Source: Fidelibacterota bacterium TCS55 (GTDB lineage Bacteria > Fidelibacterota > Marinisomatia > Marinisomatales > TCS55). Taken from it: 45,904 nt of DNA. Of this stretch, positions 34,736 through 43,093 are shown in pieces. The DNA lies in NCBI GenBank assembly GCA_001577025.1, contig LSCF01000004.1, positions 1 to 45,904 on the forward strand, in the 5' to 3' direction. The translations under genes were made by a program, and so were the position numbers. The first letter of the stretch is position 1, and every line of letters starts with the position of its first letter. The notes below the pieces were generated by a model. That model saw only the letters and a list, made by a program, of their open reading frames with translations, searched no databases and had not been told where the DNA came from.

Positions 34736-35242
34736 TCATAATGGCTTTGCCAAAACCACCGTTTGAATATCTTCCCATGATTGCCCTGTCCCTATATCTC
34801 GTGCCTCAAATTTGAAAATATAAATACCGATTCGGGCAGGATCGCCATTGGCTCGCTTGCCGTCCCAGTATAGCAACCCCTCTTGAGATGAAACCTGATT
34901 CCAGTAGGGCGTGGCAATCTTTCGCCCCGTTACATCAAAAATAATTAATGTAACGGCGGCCTGTTCATAAGGGAGTTGATAGCGGATGGTCAATTGATCA
35001 TCCCGCCCGTCGCCATCCGGTGAAAATGGATTGGGTTTATATGAAACCAATCCAGAGGGCGCTAGGGATTCGTAAAATATACTGTTCTTTTTTCCCGGCG
35101 TCATGGCATGGATGTCTACACTATTGGCCCAGCGGGATGAATCATTAGAGAGGTAATCAGTCCGGAATTTTTCAGTGGATCTGCCTTCCATCAAAGGCCA
35201 ATTTTCTGAGTATGTTAGTGAATCGATAATAGTGCCGGTCAT
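34736..35242 (-). CDS. C-terminal half of the LTD protein (LTD end plus FlgD-like domain), split by a frameshift
   Basis: This open frame starts mid-domain: MTGTIIDSLTYSENWPL repeats the pattern MTGAIIDSVVYNNDNWPI found in the preceding LTD unit of the upstream frame, so it continues that gene. It then holds the surface-protein C-terminal domain YKPNPFSPDGDGRDDQLTI, FDVTGRKI, YWDGKRANG and GIYIFKFEA. This FlgD-like Ig fold is typical of FCB secreted proteins. The four-base overlap with the upstream frame looks like coupling but is better explained by a one-base deletion near 35255. Confidence 0.8.
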   Translation of the reverse strand: MTGTIIDSLTYSENWPLMEGRSTEKFRTDYLSNDSSRWANSVDIHAMTPGKKNSIFYESLAPSGLVSYKPNPFSPDGDGRDDQLTIRYQLPYEQAAVTLIIFDVTGRKIATPYWNQVSSQEGLLYWDGKRANGDPARIGIYIFKFEARDIGTGQSWEDIQTVVLAKPL

Positions 35243-37167
35243 ATCATAGATATAAATCCATCGGATGTATTATTGAGTGACGGCCATCGATTGTCCAAAA
35301 TAGCTGCATCCTCATGGTGCTTATAAATGATGCTGTCTTGCGCCAAAACCAAATAGTGGTTTTGACCCACTTGAAAGTCAGGAAGTTGCTTCAATGATTT
35401 TGATTGATCAGATATGGCCCATCCAGAAATGTTAAGAGCAGAAGGGAAATAAATTTCAATGAATTCAGTTTGATCTGTATTTGGTTGGGACAAAAATTCA
35501 TTCAATAGAATCGTTCCAAAAGCATAGCTCACTTTTACCGTATCATGGGCCAAATTATTGATCGTGTTCTCATCGCCATCGATAACCAGTTGAATATCTA
35601 AGGGATGAATCCCGGATGGGCGTCCGGGCACGTCAATATGCACAGAAGTTGTATCTCTAGAATGGATGGAAGTAAAACTTTGGGATGTCAATTTACCCCC
35701 ATTATTAAAAATAGAAAGACTGCCTGAGAATGATTGAACTCCAGAATTGGTTACATTTACAGTCAGTTGAAAAGGCACATTCGGTTTGGGGTATACAGGC
35801 TGGTGTGAAACAGAATTCTGGATCAGGGTGCCATCAATATTATGCCACATGGTGGCATTGGGATACCCCGGAGTCATGACCACAGAATCGGGAGTGACCG
35901 TCCAATGTGTCGGATTGTTAGATACAAATTCCGGGCGCTGTTTTTCTGTGGACACCTCCGCTGCAATGGGCCAGTTATCATTGTTATAAACCACACTGTC
36001 AATAATAGCGCCCGTCATGTCGTAAATGAAAATGGCATCACCACTATTATTCAATGCAGGGAATGAGGACAAAACAATTAAATCAGATTCTGGGTTTGTA
36101 ATAGGAGTGATATTTGAATCAGTCGCAATAACAATATAACTACCGGGTGAAATGGTAACCTCACTTAAGGGTCGTGTCCCTCGACTGTTATCGCTGATGG
36201 ACCACCCTCGTAAAGATAAATTGGTGTCGGCAACCAATTCCACAAACTCAGATTGATCATTATTGGGTCGGGCCATGAATTCATTAATGTGGACTGTATT
36301 CCAATCGTATTGCACTGCCAGCTCAATTTCTCCTTTATTGTTCGCGGTATCTTGATCGCCAGTAATCACAAGCTCAATGGAGAGGGTGTGGTAGCCGGAT
36401 TGTGAAAAGGGCCCAAGGTCTATATTAAAATTGGCCGTATCTAATTCAGCTATACTGCCGATGTCAGCACTGGTAAGTGTATTCCCCGATTTTGAAACAA
36501 TAATCTCTCCGGTGATGGTGGAGATGCCTTCATTCATAAGGCGAACCGAAAGGGTGGTCATATCCGATTTGGATAAATGTATTTTAGAGAGTTGTGAAAA
36601 TTCAGTCAGTAGATGTCCATCTATATTGAAGGGAATAACACTATTTACTGTCCCGGGTGTGCCCAAAGAATCGCGGGAGGATTTCCAATTGGAGTCAGTA
36701 TTTGAAAGATGATATCGAATGCGCTCAAGGGAATATCCAGGGAGCGCTCTGTCGGTCCATCCTAGACTGTCAGATATATCCCCGGAAACATTTATAAGAT
36801 AAAGTGAGTCGCTACCCGATAGTCCATTGCCAATGGATTTATCATCCACCTTCATAATAATCGTATTGGCAGGGATGGTATAAAAGCCATCATTTAGTGA
36901 ATAATCCCCTTCCATGATGAGCCCATATCCTTTGGGCGGAATTTTTTGTCCATTACTGGAATCTTCAATCGTGTCGGTGGAATATTTATCCCGGATACGC
37001 CAACCGGATATATCAACCGTATCGGTGGTTGGATTATATAATTCGATGAATTCGTTGGGAGAGTCGCTGCCTTCGAGGTTATACATCACTTCGGTGATAA
37101 TCACCTGTCCATTGAGAAAAACAATGGAGAAAAGAAGAATTGTATATCGAAGAAAAACAGAGAACAT
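35239..37167 (-). CDS. Secreted lamin-tail-domain protein, N-terminal part
   Basis: A signal peptide (MFSVFLRYTILLFSIVFLNGQ) is followed by lamin-tail (LTD) domains. The first is clear (VIITEVMYNLEGSDSPNEF, IELYNPTTDTVDISGWRIRD). The second starts VHINEFMARPNNDQSEFVEL and the third ILLNEFLSQPNTDQTEFIEI. CARDB-like beta sandwiches lie between them. The third domain is cut by the frameshift, ending SDGFISMI. Such proteins are exported and often carry nuclease or adhesion partners, but no catalytic domain is visible here. ATG 37167 is chosen because the signal peptide begins there; a TTG at 37206 would add 13 residues. Confidence 0.85.
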   Translation of the reverse strand: MFSVFLRYTILLFSIVFLNGQVIITEVMYNLEGSDSPNEFIELYNPTTDTVDISGWRIRDKYSTDTIEDSSNGQKIPPKGYGLIMEGDYSLNDGFYTIPANTIIMKVDDKSIGNGLSGSDSLYLINVSGDISDSLGWTDRALPGYSLERIRYHLSNTDSNWKSSRDSLGTPGTVNSVIPFNIDGHLLTEFSQLSKIHLSKSDMTTLSVRLMNEGISTITGEIIVSKSGNTLTSADIGSIAELDTANFNIDLGPFSQSGYHTLSIELVITGDQDTANNKGEIELAVQYDWNTVHINEFMARPNNDQSEFVELVADTNLSLRGWSISDNSRGTRPLSEVTISPGSYIVIATDSNITPITNPESDLIVLSSFPALNNSGDAIFIYDMTGAIIDSVVYNNDNWPIAAEVSTEKQRPEFVSNNPTHWTVTPDSVVMTPGYPNATMWHNIDGTLIQNSVSHQPVYPKPNVPFQLTVNVTNSGVQSFSGSLSIFNNGGKLTSQSFTSIHSRDTTSVHIDVPGRPSGIHPLDIQLVIDGDENTINNLAHDTVKVSYAFGTILLNEFLSQPNTDQTEFIEIYFPSALNISGWAISDQSKSLKQLPDFQVGQNHYLVLAQDSIIYKHHEDAAILDNRWPSLNNTSDGFISMI

Positions 37168-37248
37168 GACAGAAAGTAATGAAAAAGACTTGAATTGCGT
37201 TACCAAAATCGTGTAAGATACTTACGAGTAACTTACGATAATAATTGA

Positions 37249-37476
37249 GCCACGAAAATCACAAAGAAACACGAAAATGAAACAAGAATTATTATATAAG
37301 GATGAAGTCTACCAAATTATTAACTATTTGAAAGCAACAGGGATGGAAGTAGGTCTTCTGATCAATTTTGGAAGCAAAGGTAAATTGGAGTGGAAACGAT
37401 ATGTATTTTCAAAATAAACGAATATTGTTCACCAATTATGAAAACCCTTTTCGCGAACCTTCGTGCTCTTAGTGGC
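37249..37476. repeat. Inverted flanks around the GxxExxY relic
   Basis: The left flank (37249-37275) begins GCCACGAAAATCAC and ends AAACACGAA. The right flank (37460-37476) is TTCGTGCTCTTAGTGGC. Reverse-complemented, the right flank reads GCCACTAAGAGCACGAA and shares the GCCAC and CACGAA ends with the left one. By recollection, similar gene-bordering sequences accompany GxxExxY genes in other genomes. The element fills the gap between the LTD gene and lexA, which contains no other gene. Confidence 0.45.
37277..37417 (+). pseudogene. GxxExxY-type protein remnant (C-terminal 46 residues)
   Basis: A 46-codon frame reads MKQELLYKDEVYQIINYLKA, then TGMEVGLLINFGSKGKLEWK, then RYVFSK. It matches the C-terminal third of GxxExxY (PD-(D/E)XK-like) proteins, where NYLKATG.EVGLLINFG is the signature. 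The family's N-terminal two thirds, including the GxxExxY motif itself, are not encoded upstream. It is most likely a decayed copy that sits between inverted flanks just upstream of lexA. Confidence 0.7.
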
Positions 37477-37481
37477 CAAAC

Positions 37482-38084
37482 ATGACTTTATCTCCAAAAC
37501 AGCAGCGATTTTTAAATTTTGTTCAACGATATACTGTTGAACACAGCCAAGCACCTTCCTACCAAGAAATCATGGATGGAATGGGATTTGGCTCTCTGGG
37601 AACGGTTCATTGGTATGTCAATGCCCTCACTCACAACGGCCATTTGAATCGATCTAAAGGACCTAACGGCAAGCGGGCCTTAACCCTCACTTGTGAGGAG
37701 CACGCCACACCGGCCCGCCTGCCCTTGTTGGGTCTTATTGCCGCAGGTGAGCCTATTGAGGCACTGGAGAACGCTGAAGCCATACCCGTACCTCAGCCCT
37801 TTGTCCATCCCGATAATTTTGTGCTCCAGGTTAAAGGCGACTCCATGATCGGCGATCATATTGAAGATGGGGATTATATCATTGTCCGTAAATCCGCTGA
37901 AGCCAATCCGGGGCAGATTGTTGTAGCCCTCATCAATGGAGAAGCCACACTAAAACGATACCACCCTGTGAATGGTCATGTGGAACTCCACCCCCGCAAT
38001 CCTAACTATCCAGTCATTACTATCCATAAAACAGATCATTTTCAAATCAACGGCGTGCTGCTCTATTCCTTTCGGGAATATTAG
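37482..38084 (+). CDS. lexA: LexA-family SOS repressor
   Basis: The 200-residue protein has a winged-helix N-terminus (KQQRFLNFVQRYTVEHSQAP, SYQEIMDGMGFGS, TVHWYVNAL) and an S24 C-terminal peptidase. The Ala-Gly cleavage site lies in LLGLIAAGEPIEA, the catalytic Ser in VKGDSMIGDHIEDGDYIIV, and the Lys in GEATLKRYHP. It would self-cleave with activated RecA and derepress its targets. The next gene, 4 bases downstream, is an ImuB-like polymerase homologue, the expected SOS target. I could not recognise a LexA operator in the region upstream. Confidence 0.93.
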   Translation: MTLSPKQQRFLNFVQRYTVEHSQAPSYQEIMDGMGFGSLGTVHWYVNALTHNGHLNRSKGPNGKRALTLTCEEHATPARLPLLGLIAAGEPIEALENAEAIPVPQPFVHPDNFVLQVKGDSMIGDHIEDGDYIIVRKSAEANPGQIVVALINGEATLKRYHPVNGHVELHPRNPNYPVITIHKTDHFQINGVLLYSFREY

Positions 38085-38087
38085 GGT

Positions 38088-39260
38088 GTGCACCCTACTG
38101 TTTTTCATCTCCGGCTAAGAGATTTTGAACTCCAAGCCGAGCGGAGAATCGATGCCGCTTTAATAACCCGCCCTGTGGCCATTATTTCATCTCACCATCA
38201 AAATGGAACAGTTATCTCCCTATCCAAAGAAGCAGAAGGAGAAGGATTGCGAAAAGGGATGAAGGTATCCTTGGTTCGACAGATGAACCATGGAGCCCGC
38301 ATCTTGCCCTACAATGCAACCCTCTACAGTCGGATTCATGAATATATCCATAAAATTGTTCAACAATTCACACCCATTGTGGAGCCTTCTGGATATGGGA
38401 AATTCTATATGGATATGACCGGTATGAACCGCATCTATCCAAGCGATGAAGAAGCGGGCATTCGAATATCAAATAAGGTGCAGGATGAGGTGGGTCTCTC
38501 TACTTATTTGGGGATTAGTCAAAATAAATTGGTGAGCCGTATATCTACCTCGGTAATCCCCGATCCTATTCACCGTATTATTACGGGAGATGAAGCACGA
38601 TTTTTATCGCCATTGGATTCACCGGTGATTCCCACGGTTCACCAACCATCGGTATGGAAATTGGTTCAATTTATGATTTTGCGTCAGGTTCGTCAGATTC
38701 AATCTGTGGTGAATAAAACAGCAGATGCACAATATCTATTTGGGAAGCATGCCTTATCATTAACACGAGAAGTGCGAGGGCAGGATATGTCTGTGGTTCG
38801 CCCCCCCCTTTTAAAAGATCATATCTTAAAACAAGCCGTAATGAAAGAGGATACCAATGATACCACAAAAATATATTTTGAATTAAAGCATGTAGCTGAG
38901 GAGATTGCATTCCAATTGAGGCAGCGGTCTCAAGTGGCAAAAAGCGTGCGGTTAGAAATTCATTATACGGATGCATTCAAATTTGAAGCAAAGGGATCAT
39001 GTATGAAACACAATGACACCTTTGTATTGGAATGCCTCTGGCGATTGTTTGAACGAGCTAACCATCGTCGAAATCGCGTCCGATCCATATTGGTGGATGT
39101 ATCACAATTCATCTATGTGGCGGATCAGATAGAATTGTTCAAGTCGGATACAAAACGGAATCGAATTTCTAACGCTGTGGATATTCTGAGAAAAAAATAT
39201 AAGGATATCAATTTTACCCATAACTTTGGGGATACCCATGTTTCACATCATTCTATTTGA
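38088..39260 (+). CDS. Y-family DNA polymerase homologue without catalytic acids (ImuB-like)
   Basis: The 390-residue protein starts with GTG 38088, 4 bases after lexA. The Y-family layout is visible: a palm start (VFHLRLRDFELQAE), VEPSGYGKFYMDMTG where polymerases have EPSIDEAYLDVT, a helix-hairpin-helix region near residues 180-240, and a little-finger domain from about 240 (KSVRLEIHYTD). The two Asp of the first strand are both Arg, and the Asp-Glu of the second motif is Tyr-Gly, so all catalytic carboxylates are lost. This is the ImuB situation, where the protein acts as an adaptor for translesion synthesis. No ImuA or DnaE2 gene is in this window. Its end overlaps trmL. Confidence 0.85.
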   Translation: MHPTVFHLRLRDFELQAERRIDAALITRPVAIISSHHQNGTVISLSKEAEGEGLRKGMKVSLVRQMNHGARILPYNATLYSRIHEYIHKIVQQFTPIVEPSGYGKFYMDMTGMNRIYPSDEEAGIRISNKVQDEVGLSTYLGISQNKLVSRISTSVIPDPIHRIITGDEARFLSPLDSPVIPTVHQPSVWKLVQFMILRQVRQIQSVVNKTADAQYLFGKHALSLTREVRGQDMSVVRPPLLKDHILKQAVMKEDTNDTTKIYFELKHVAEEIAFQLRQRSQVAKSVRLEIHYTDAFKFEAKGSCMKHNDTFVLECLWRLFERANHRRNRVRSILVDVSQFIYVADQIELFKSDTKRNRISNAVDILRKKYKDINFTHNFGDTHVSHHSI

Positions 39261-39684
39261 GCCGGAAATTCCGCCCAATACAGGGAACATCATCCGCTTG
39301 TCCGTCAATACTGGTTTTGAGCTCCATTTGATCGAACCATTGGGATTCTCACTGGATGAGAAAAGTCTGAAGCGTGCTGGCATGGATTATATGAAACGAA
39401 CGGACTTTAATGTGTGGAAATCTTTGGAGGATTGTCTGAATGAAATATCACCAAATGCAGTCTATTCTATTACCACAAAAGGCCACACCAACTATGCTGA
39501 TTCGAATTATCAAAAAGGCGATGCATTCATTTTTGGTCCTGAGAGCCGAGGTTTGCCGAAAGAAATCAGAGAAAAATATATATCCATCTTTATGCCCATG
39601 CGAAAATCTGGGCGGAGTTTAAATCTGGCAAATGCAGTGGCGGTGGTGGCCTACGAAGCCTGGCGGCAATTAGAATTTAAATAA
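39238..39684 (+). CDS. trmL: tRNA (cytidine/uridine-34 2'-O)-methyltransferase TrmL
   Basis: This SPOUT enzyme methylates the wobble ribose of leucine tRNAs using SAM. MFHIILFEPEIPPNTGNIIR at the N-terminus, the FIFGPESRGLP loop and the C-terminal knot (MRKSGRSLNLANAVAVVAYE) are characteristic. ATG 39238 gives the normal 148 residues; the TTG 12 bases earlier is not needed. It overlaps the end of the ImuB-like gene by 23 bases, so it is probably read from the same transcript. Confidence 0.95.
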   Translation: MFHIILFEPEIPPNTGNIIRLSVNTGFELHLIEPLGFSLDEKSLKRAGMDYMKRTDFNVWKSLEDCLNEISPNAVYSITTKGHTNYADSNYQKGDAFIFGPESRGLPKEIREKYISIFMPMRKSGRSLNLANAVAVVAYEAWRQLEFK

Positions 39685-40783
39685 TCTGATTTGCCACATC
39701 ATTGCCGATGGCAATGGATGCGGTGAGCCCCGGCGATTCAATACCAATTAAATTGACCCACCCCGGAAATCCTTTTTCCGTTTCATGAGAGATGTAGAAA
39801 TCAGGCATGGGGTTGTCAGCTGTCCATATTTTAGGTCGGATGCCTGCATAATCCGGGGATAAATGGTCTTTTTCCAATCCTTTAATATACCGTTTGCCTT
39901 CATTATAAAATTGATCTAAGAGAGAAGATTCCACATGATAATCTTCTATTCTCCCATCCACCCAATGGGCGCTAGGCCCCAGTTTTACGGTCTGGGTTTC
40001 GTCAAAACTTAAATGGATACCCAATGAACCATGGGCCTTGTCCGGGAGGGGATAGATTAAATGGTTAAACGCATTCCGCCATTGAGATGCCAGTTTATAA
40101 TAACACCCTTTCGAATATCTTAAAGAGGGGAAATCGCTTCCCATCATTTGGGCAATGAGGTCACTTTCCAATCCGGATGCATTGATGACCCAACTGCATT
40201 CAACCTGTTCAATTTCACCATCGGCATTTTCAATATCTAAAATATATCCGTTGCTGGCAGCGTTGGCACCAACCACACGGGATTTGAATAAATAATCATG
40301 ATCACTACTTTGAGAAATGCGGTAAAACGCCGTCATAAGTTCATGGGCAGAAATGATCCCCGTACATTCCACATGAAGTGCAAAGTCCGCCTCAATGTGG
40401 GGTTCCATTTTTTGAATATCCTGCCGTTCAATAATATTGATATCTGGAACGCCATTGGCCAACCCATTTTGATAGAGCGCATTCAATTCAGCCTCTTGGT
40501 GACTGCGCCCAACGACCAGCTTCCCACAGGGATTGTGCCACACATTTTCCTTTTTACAAAAATCGTAGAGTAGGTCCCGTCCTTTTGTGCAGTATTTTGC
40601 TTTCAGCGAATCGGGATCATAATAAATCCCGGAATGAATCACTTCACTGTTCCGGCTGGAAATGCCCCTGCCGTAAGATTCTTCTTTTTCGATGACAAGA
40701 ACAGATTTATGGGTCTGTTCTGCTAGAGCTCGAGCTATAGAAAGACCAATTACCCCAGCACCAATGATGACAGTATCAAACAT
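39677..40783 (-). CDS. FAD-dependent oxidoreductase, LhgO (L-2-hydroxyglutarate oxidase)-like
   Basis: The 368-residue DAO-type flavoprotein has an N-terminal Rossmann motif (VIIGAGVIGLSIARALAE), the LhgO-like SSRNSEVIHSGIYYDPDSLK with KAKYCTKGRDLLYDFC, and the closing GIESPGLTASIAIG. LhgO-family enzymes oxidise L-2-hydroxyglutarate to 2-oxoglutarate at the inner membrane, with electrons going to quinone. The exact hydroxyacid cannot be fixed by eye. It overlaps the trmL end by 8 bases on the opposite strand and lies downstream of the DUF971 gene. Confidence 0.88.
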   Translation of the reverse strand: MFDTVIIGAGVIGLSIARALAEQTHKSVLVIEKEESYGRGISSRNSEVIHSGIYYDPDSLKAKYCTKGRDLLYDFCKKENVWHNPCGKLVVGRSHQEAELNALYQNGLANGVPDINIIERQDIQKMEPHIEADFALHVECTGIISAHELMTAFYRISQSSDHDYLFKSRVVGANAASNGYILDIENADGEIEQVECSWVINASGLESDLIAQMMGSDFPSLRYSKGCYYKLASQWRNAFNHLIYPLPDKAHGSLGIHLSFDETQTVKLGPSAHWVDGRIEDYHVESSLLDQFYNEGKRYIKGLEKDHLSPDYAGIRPKIWTADNPMPDFYISHETEKGFPGWVNLIGIESPGLTASIAIGNDVANQII

Positions 40784-40786
40784 AGG

Positions 40787-41095
40787 TTATTGAGTGAGCG
40801 CCTTTAATTTTTCCCCCGTATAAATGCCCGTATTGTGGCCATCCTTCCAAAAAGGGCGGATACCATAATATCCCACAGGCTGGATGCCGCTCACTTGAAA
40901 GCTGAGAGCAGTCAATTTTTGTTCCGGACCTTTATACAGATTCCCAAGCGCATCTGTTTCGCCTTCACACGAAGCACAGGGGCAACGTTCCCGTAGTACC
41001 TGCAATGGTACCATGGTTTCAGATTGATCTGAAAATGATACCAATAAAAGGTCGTTTACGATTTCAAAATTTTTAATGGCAAGTTCACCACTCAT
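40787..41095 (-). CDS. DUF971 (gamma-butyrobetaine hydroxylase N-terminal-like) protein
   Basis: The 102-residue single-domain protein shows the DUF971 pattern: LAIKNFEIVNDLLLVSFSDQ at the start, LRERCPCASCEGE with a Cys/Ser-rich metal-binding loop, and GYYGIRPFWKDGHNTGIYTG near the end. Zinc binding at the CPCASC loop is likely. Family members occur alone or beside Fe-S assembly and Mrp genes, but the role is unsettled. It is three bases upstream of the LhgO-like gene, so they are cotranscribed. Confidence 0.9.
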   Translation of the reverse strand: MSGELAIKNFEIVNDLLLVSFSDQSETMVPLQVLRERCPCASCEGETDALGNLYKGPEQKLTALSFQVSGIQPVGYYGIRPFWKDGHNTGIYTGEKLKALTQ

Positions 41096-41179
41096 ATATC
41101 AAGTCCTTCTTTCATACCTTCTAATTTGAATCACTTTAAAGATACGAGTAAATCCATTTATCATGTTGTAGTTTTAGAT

Positions 41180-42349
41180 ATGAAAAAATTAATACTCATC
41201 TCTTTTTATCTGATGGTCACTGTTTTAAGTGCCCAGAAAAATCGACCCAGAGATATGGGACTCGAGATTGGTCTCTTCAAAACAGGAAAGTGGAATGCAA
41301 TCACTGACGTAAAAGGTGTCACGGTCGGCCATGAAACAGTCATCAAAAGTGATAGTATCCGCACCGGTGTTACGATCATTTTCCCCCACCAGGGAAATCT
41401 TTACCAGGAAAAAGTCATGGCTGCTGTACATGTAACCAATGGATACGGCAAGGCTGTCGGCTTCACCCAAGTAGAAGAACTAGGGACTATTGAGGCGCCG
41501 ATTGGCCTCACTAATACGCTCAACACTTTTTCCGTTGCCGATGATATTTTGGGCTACATGCTGGCGGTCCGCGGGCACAAAGGAACTGTCAACCCCGTTG
41601 TGGGGGAAACAAATGACGGCCGGTTGAATGATATTGCCGGGCGCCATGTTCAGAATCAGCATACATTGTCCGCTATTCGAAATGCAAAAAGCGGACCGGT
41701 GGCGGAAGGATCGATTGGTGCTGGAACGGGTACACGGGCATTGGGATTCAAAGGGGGGATTGGAACCTCTTCCCGTGTCCTCCCCATGGAAGCGGGCGGA
41801 TATACAGTAGGTGTTTTGGTTCAGACTAATTTCGGAGGATCCCTCATGGTCAACGGCGCCCCCGTTGGACGTGAGCTAAAAAAATCACCATTTGCTTCCC
41901 AAATTCCATATGATGAAGATGAAGGGTCCTGTATGATTGTGATTGCCACAGACGCGCCTCTATCTAATAGAAACCTGAAACGAATGGCCAAGCGCGTGGA
42001 CCATGCCTTTGGCCGTGTGGGCGCTTACTCCTCTAACGGCAGCGGTGATTACGCTATTATTTTTTCCACCCATCCTGCCAATAGGGTTACGGGCGGTACC
42101 GGTCAGTTTGGCGGTCCCAATGATATGGAAGTCACCAGAAAAGATATCCGCAACCGCAATATGAATGGCCTTTTTATGGCCACTGTAGAGGCGACAGAAG
42201 AAGCGATCATTAATTCATTATTCATGGCAGAAACGGTTTCCAGCCGATATGGGACTATGGAAGCACTCCCTGAAAAGGAAACCATGAAGATTTTAAAAAA
42301 GTATAAGGCCTTGAACTGGAATAAAAAACTTTATCCATGGAATAAATGA
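41180..42349 (+). CDS. Exported S58-family (DmpA/P1-type) aminopeptidase
   Basis: The 389-residue protein has a signal peptide (MKKLILISFYLMVTVLSAQ) and the DmpA fold: AITDVKGVTVGHETVI, EAPIGLTNTLNTFSVADDIL, NDGRLNDIAGRHV and EGSIGAGTGTRALGFKGGIG. The self-cleavage site of this N-terminal nucleophile hydrolase is expected at NFGGSLMVNGAPVG, with Ser as the new N-terminus. Members release N-terminal residues, including D-amino acids, from peptides. ATG 41180 is chosen because the signal peptide begins there; TTG 41126 is upstream in frame. It overlaps the methyltransferase gene by 4 bases. Confidence 0.92.
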   Translation: MKKLILISFYLMVTVLSAQKNRPRDMGLEIGLFKTGKWNAITDVKGVTVGHETVIKSDSIRTGVTIIFPHQGNLYQEKVMAAVHVTNGYGKAVGFTQVEELGTIEAPIGLTNTLNTFSVADDILGYMLAVRGHKGTVNPVVGETNDGRLNDIAGRHVQNQHTLSAIRNAKSGPVAEGSIGAGTGTRALGFKGGIGTSSRVLPMEAGGYTVGVLVQTNFGGSLMVNGAPVGRELKKSPFASQIPYDEDEGSCMIVIATDAPLSNRNLKRMAKRVDHAFGRVGAYSSNGSGDYAIIFSTHPANRVTGGTGQFGGPNDMEVTRKDIRNRNMNGLFMATVEATEEAIINSLFMAETVSSRYGTMEALPEKETMKILKKYKALNWNKKLYPWNK

Positions 42350-43086
42350 ATCAATCCATGATAAATAAAGATTATATGCGATGGGTAGTTCGGGCTTGGC
42401 GATATCGATTGCGAACAGAAAAACAGGAAATTTATTTTTTATTAAATCATTTAAAACCAGGCCAAACTGTTTTGGATATTGGTGCACATAAAGGGGCTTA
42501 TACCTATTGGATGTCCAATCGAGTTGGGGAGTTGGGTCGCGTCATTGCATTTGAACCTCAACCGGAACTGAATACATATTTGTCCAAGATTGCACGGTAT
42601 GCACCTTCAAAAAATATACATGTGGAATCATTAGCATTGTCATCTAAAGAGGGAAATGCAGTAATGAATGTCCCCGGCAATAAACCATCTCCAAGTGCGT
42701 CCTTAATTAGGACAATCGGTCATTCCGATTCTGAGATTATTGTGGATACTACAACATTGGATGAATATATTTTTAGCAGCAATCTATCCGCTGTTGACTT
42801 AATCAAGTGTGATGTGGAAGGCCATGAATTGGATGTATTCCAAAGCGGATATGAAACGTTAACACAATATAAGCCGGTCGTAATGCTCGAATGTGAAGCA
42901 CGGCACAATGGAACGGAAAATGTAAATGCTGTGTTTAAATATTTCAGAAATCTCAATTATGATGGCTGCTTTTTTGATGGAAAATCTTTATCAAGCTTAG
43001 ATGAATTTGATCTTGAGACATATCAAACGGGGTCTAATCGTAACATTTATGTGAACAATTTTTTCTTTACACCAAAATCGAAATAG
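42346..43086 (+). CDS. FkbM-family SAM-dependent methyltransferase
   Basis: The 246-residue protein has an N-terminal helical segment and a Rossmann-type methyltransferase domain. The SAM site is TVLDIGAHKGAYTYWMSN, followed by VIAFEPQPELN. LIKCDVEGHELDVFQSG carries the FkbM motif. FkbM proteins O-methylate sugars or polyketides; the substrate here is unknown. The start ATGA overlaps the preceding peptidase stop. Base composition is a little more AT-rich than its neighbours, but nothing decisive for transfer. Confidence 0.9.
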   Translation: MNQSMINKDYMRWVVRAWRYRLRTEKQEIYFLLNHLKPGQTVLDIGAHKGAYTYWMSNRVGELGRVIAFEPQPELNTYLSKIARYAPSKNIHVESLALSSKEGNAVMNVPGNKPSPSASLIRTIGHSDSEIIVDTTTLDEYIFSSNLSAVDLIKCDVEGHELDVFQSGYETLTQYKPVVMLECEARHNGTENVNAVFKYFRNLNYDGCFFDGKSLSSLDEFDLETYQTGSNRNIYVNNFFFTPKSK

Positions 43087-43093
43087 GATAAAT

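Noticed and set aside
35239-35242. ATGA overlap as evidence for two separate genes in the LTD locus
   Set aside because: The second frame starts in the middle of an LTD domain whose first half is at the end of the upstream frame.
37220-37238. ACTTACGA direct repeats as the start of a CRISPR-like or LexA-operator array
   Set aside because: Only two 8-base copies, 11 bases apart; no further units and no known LexA-box symmetry.
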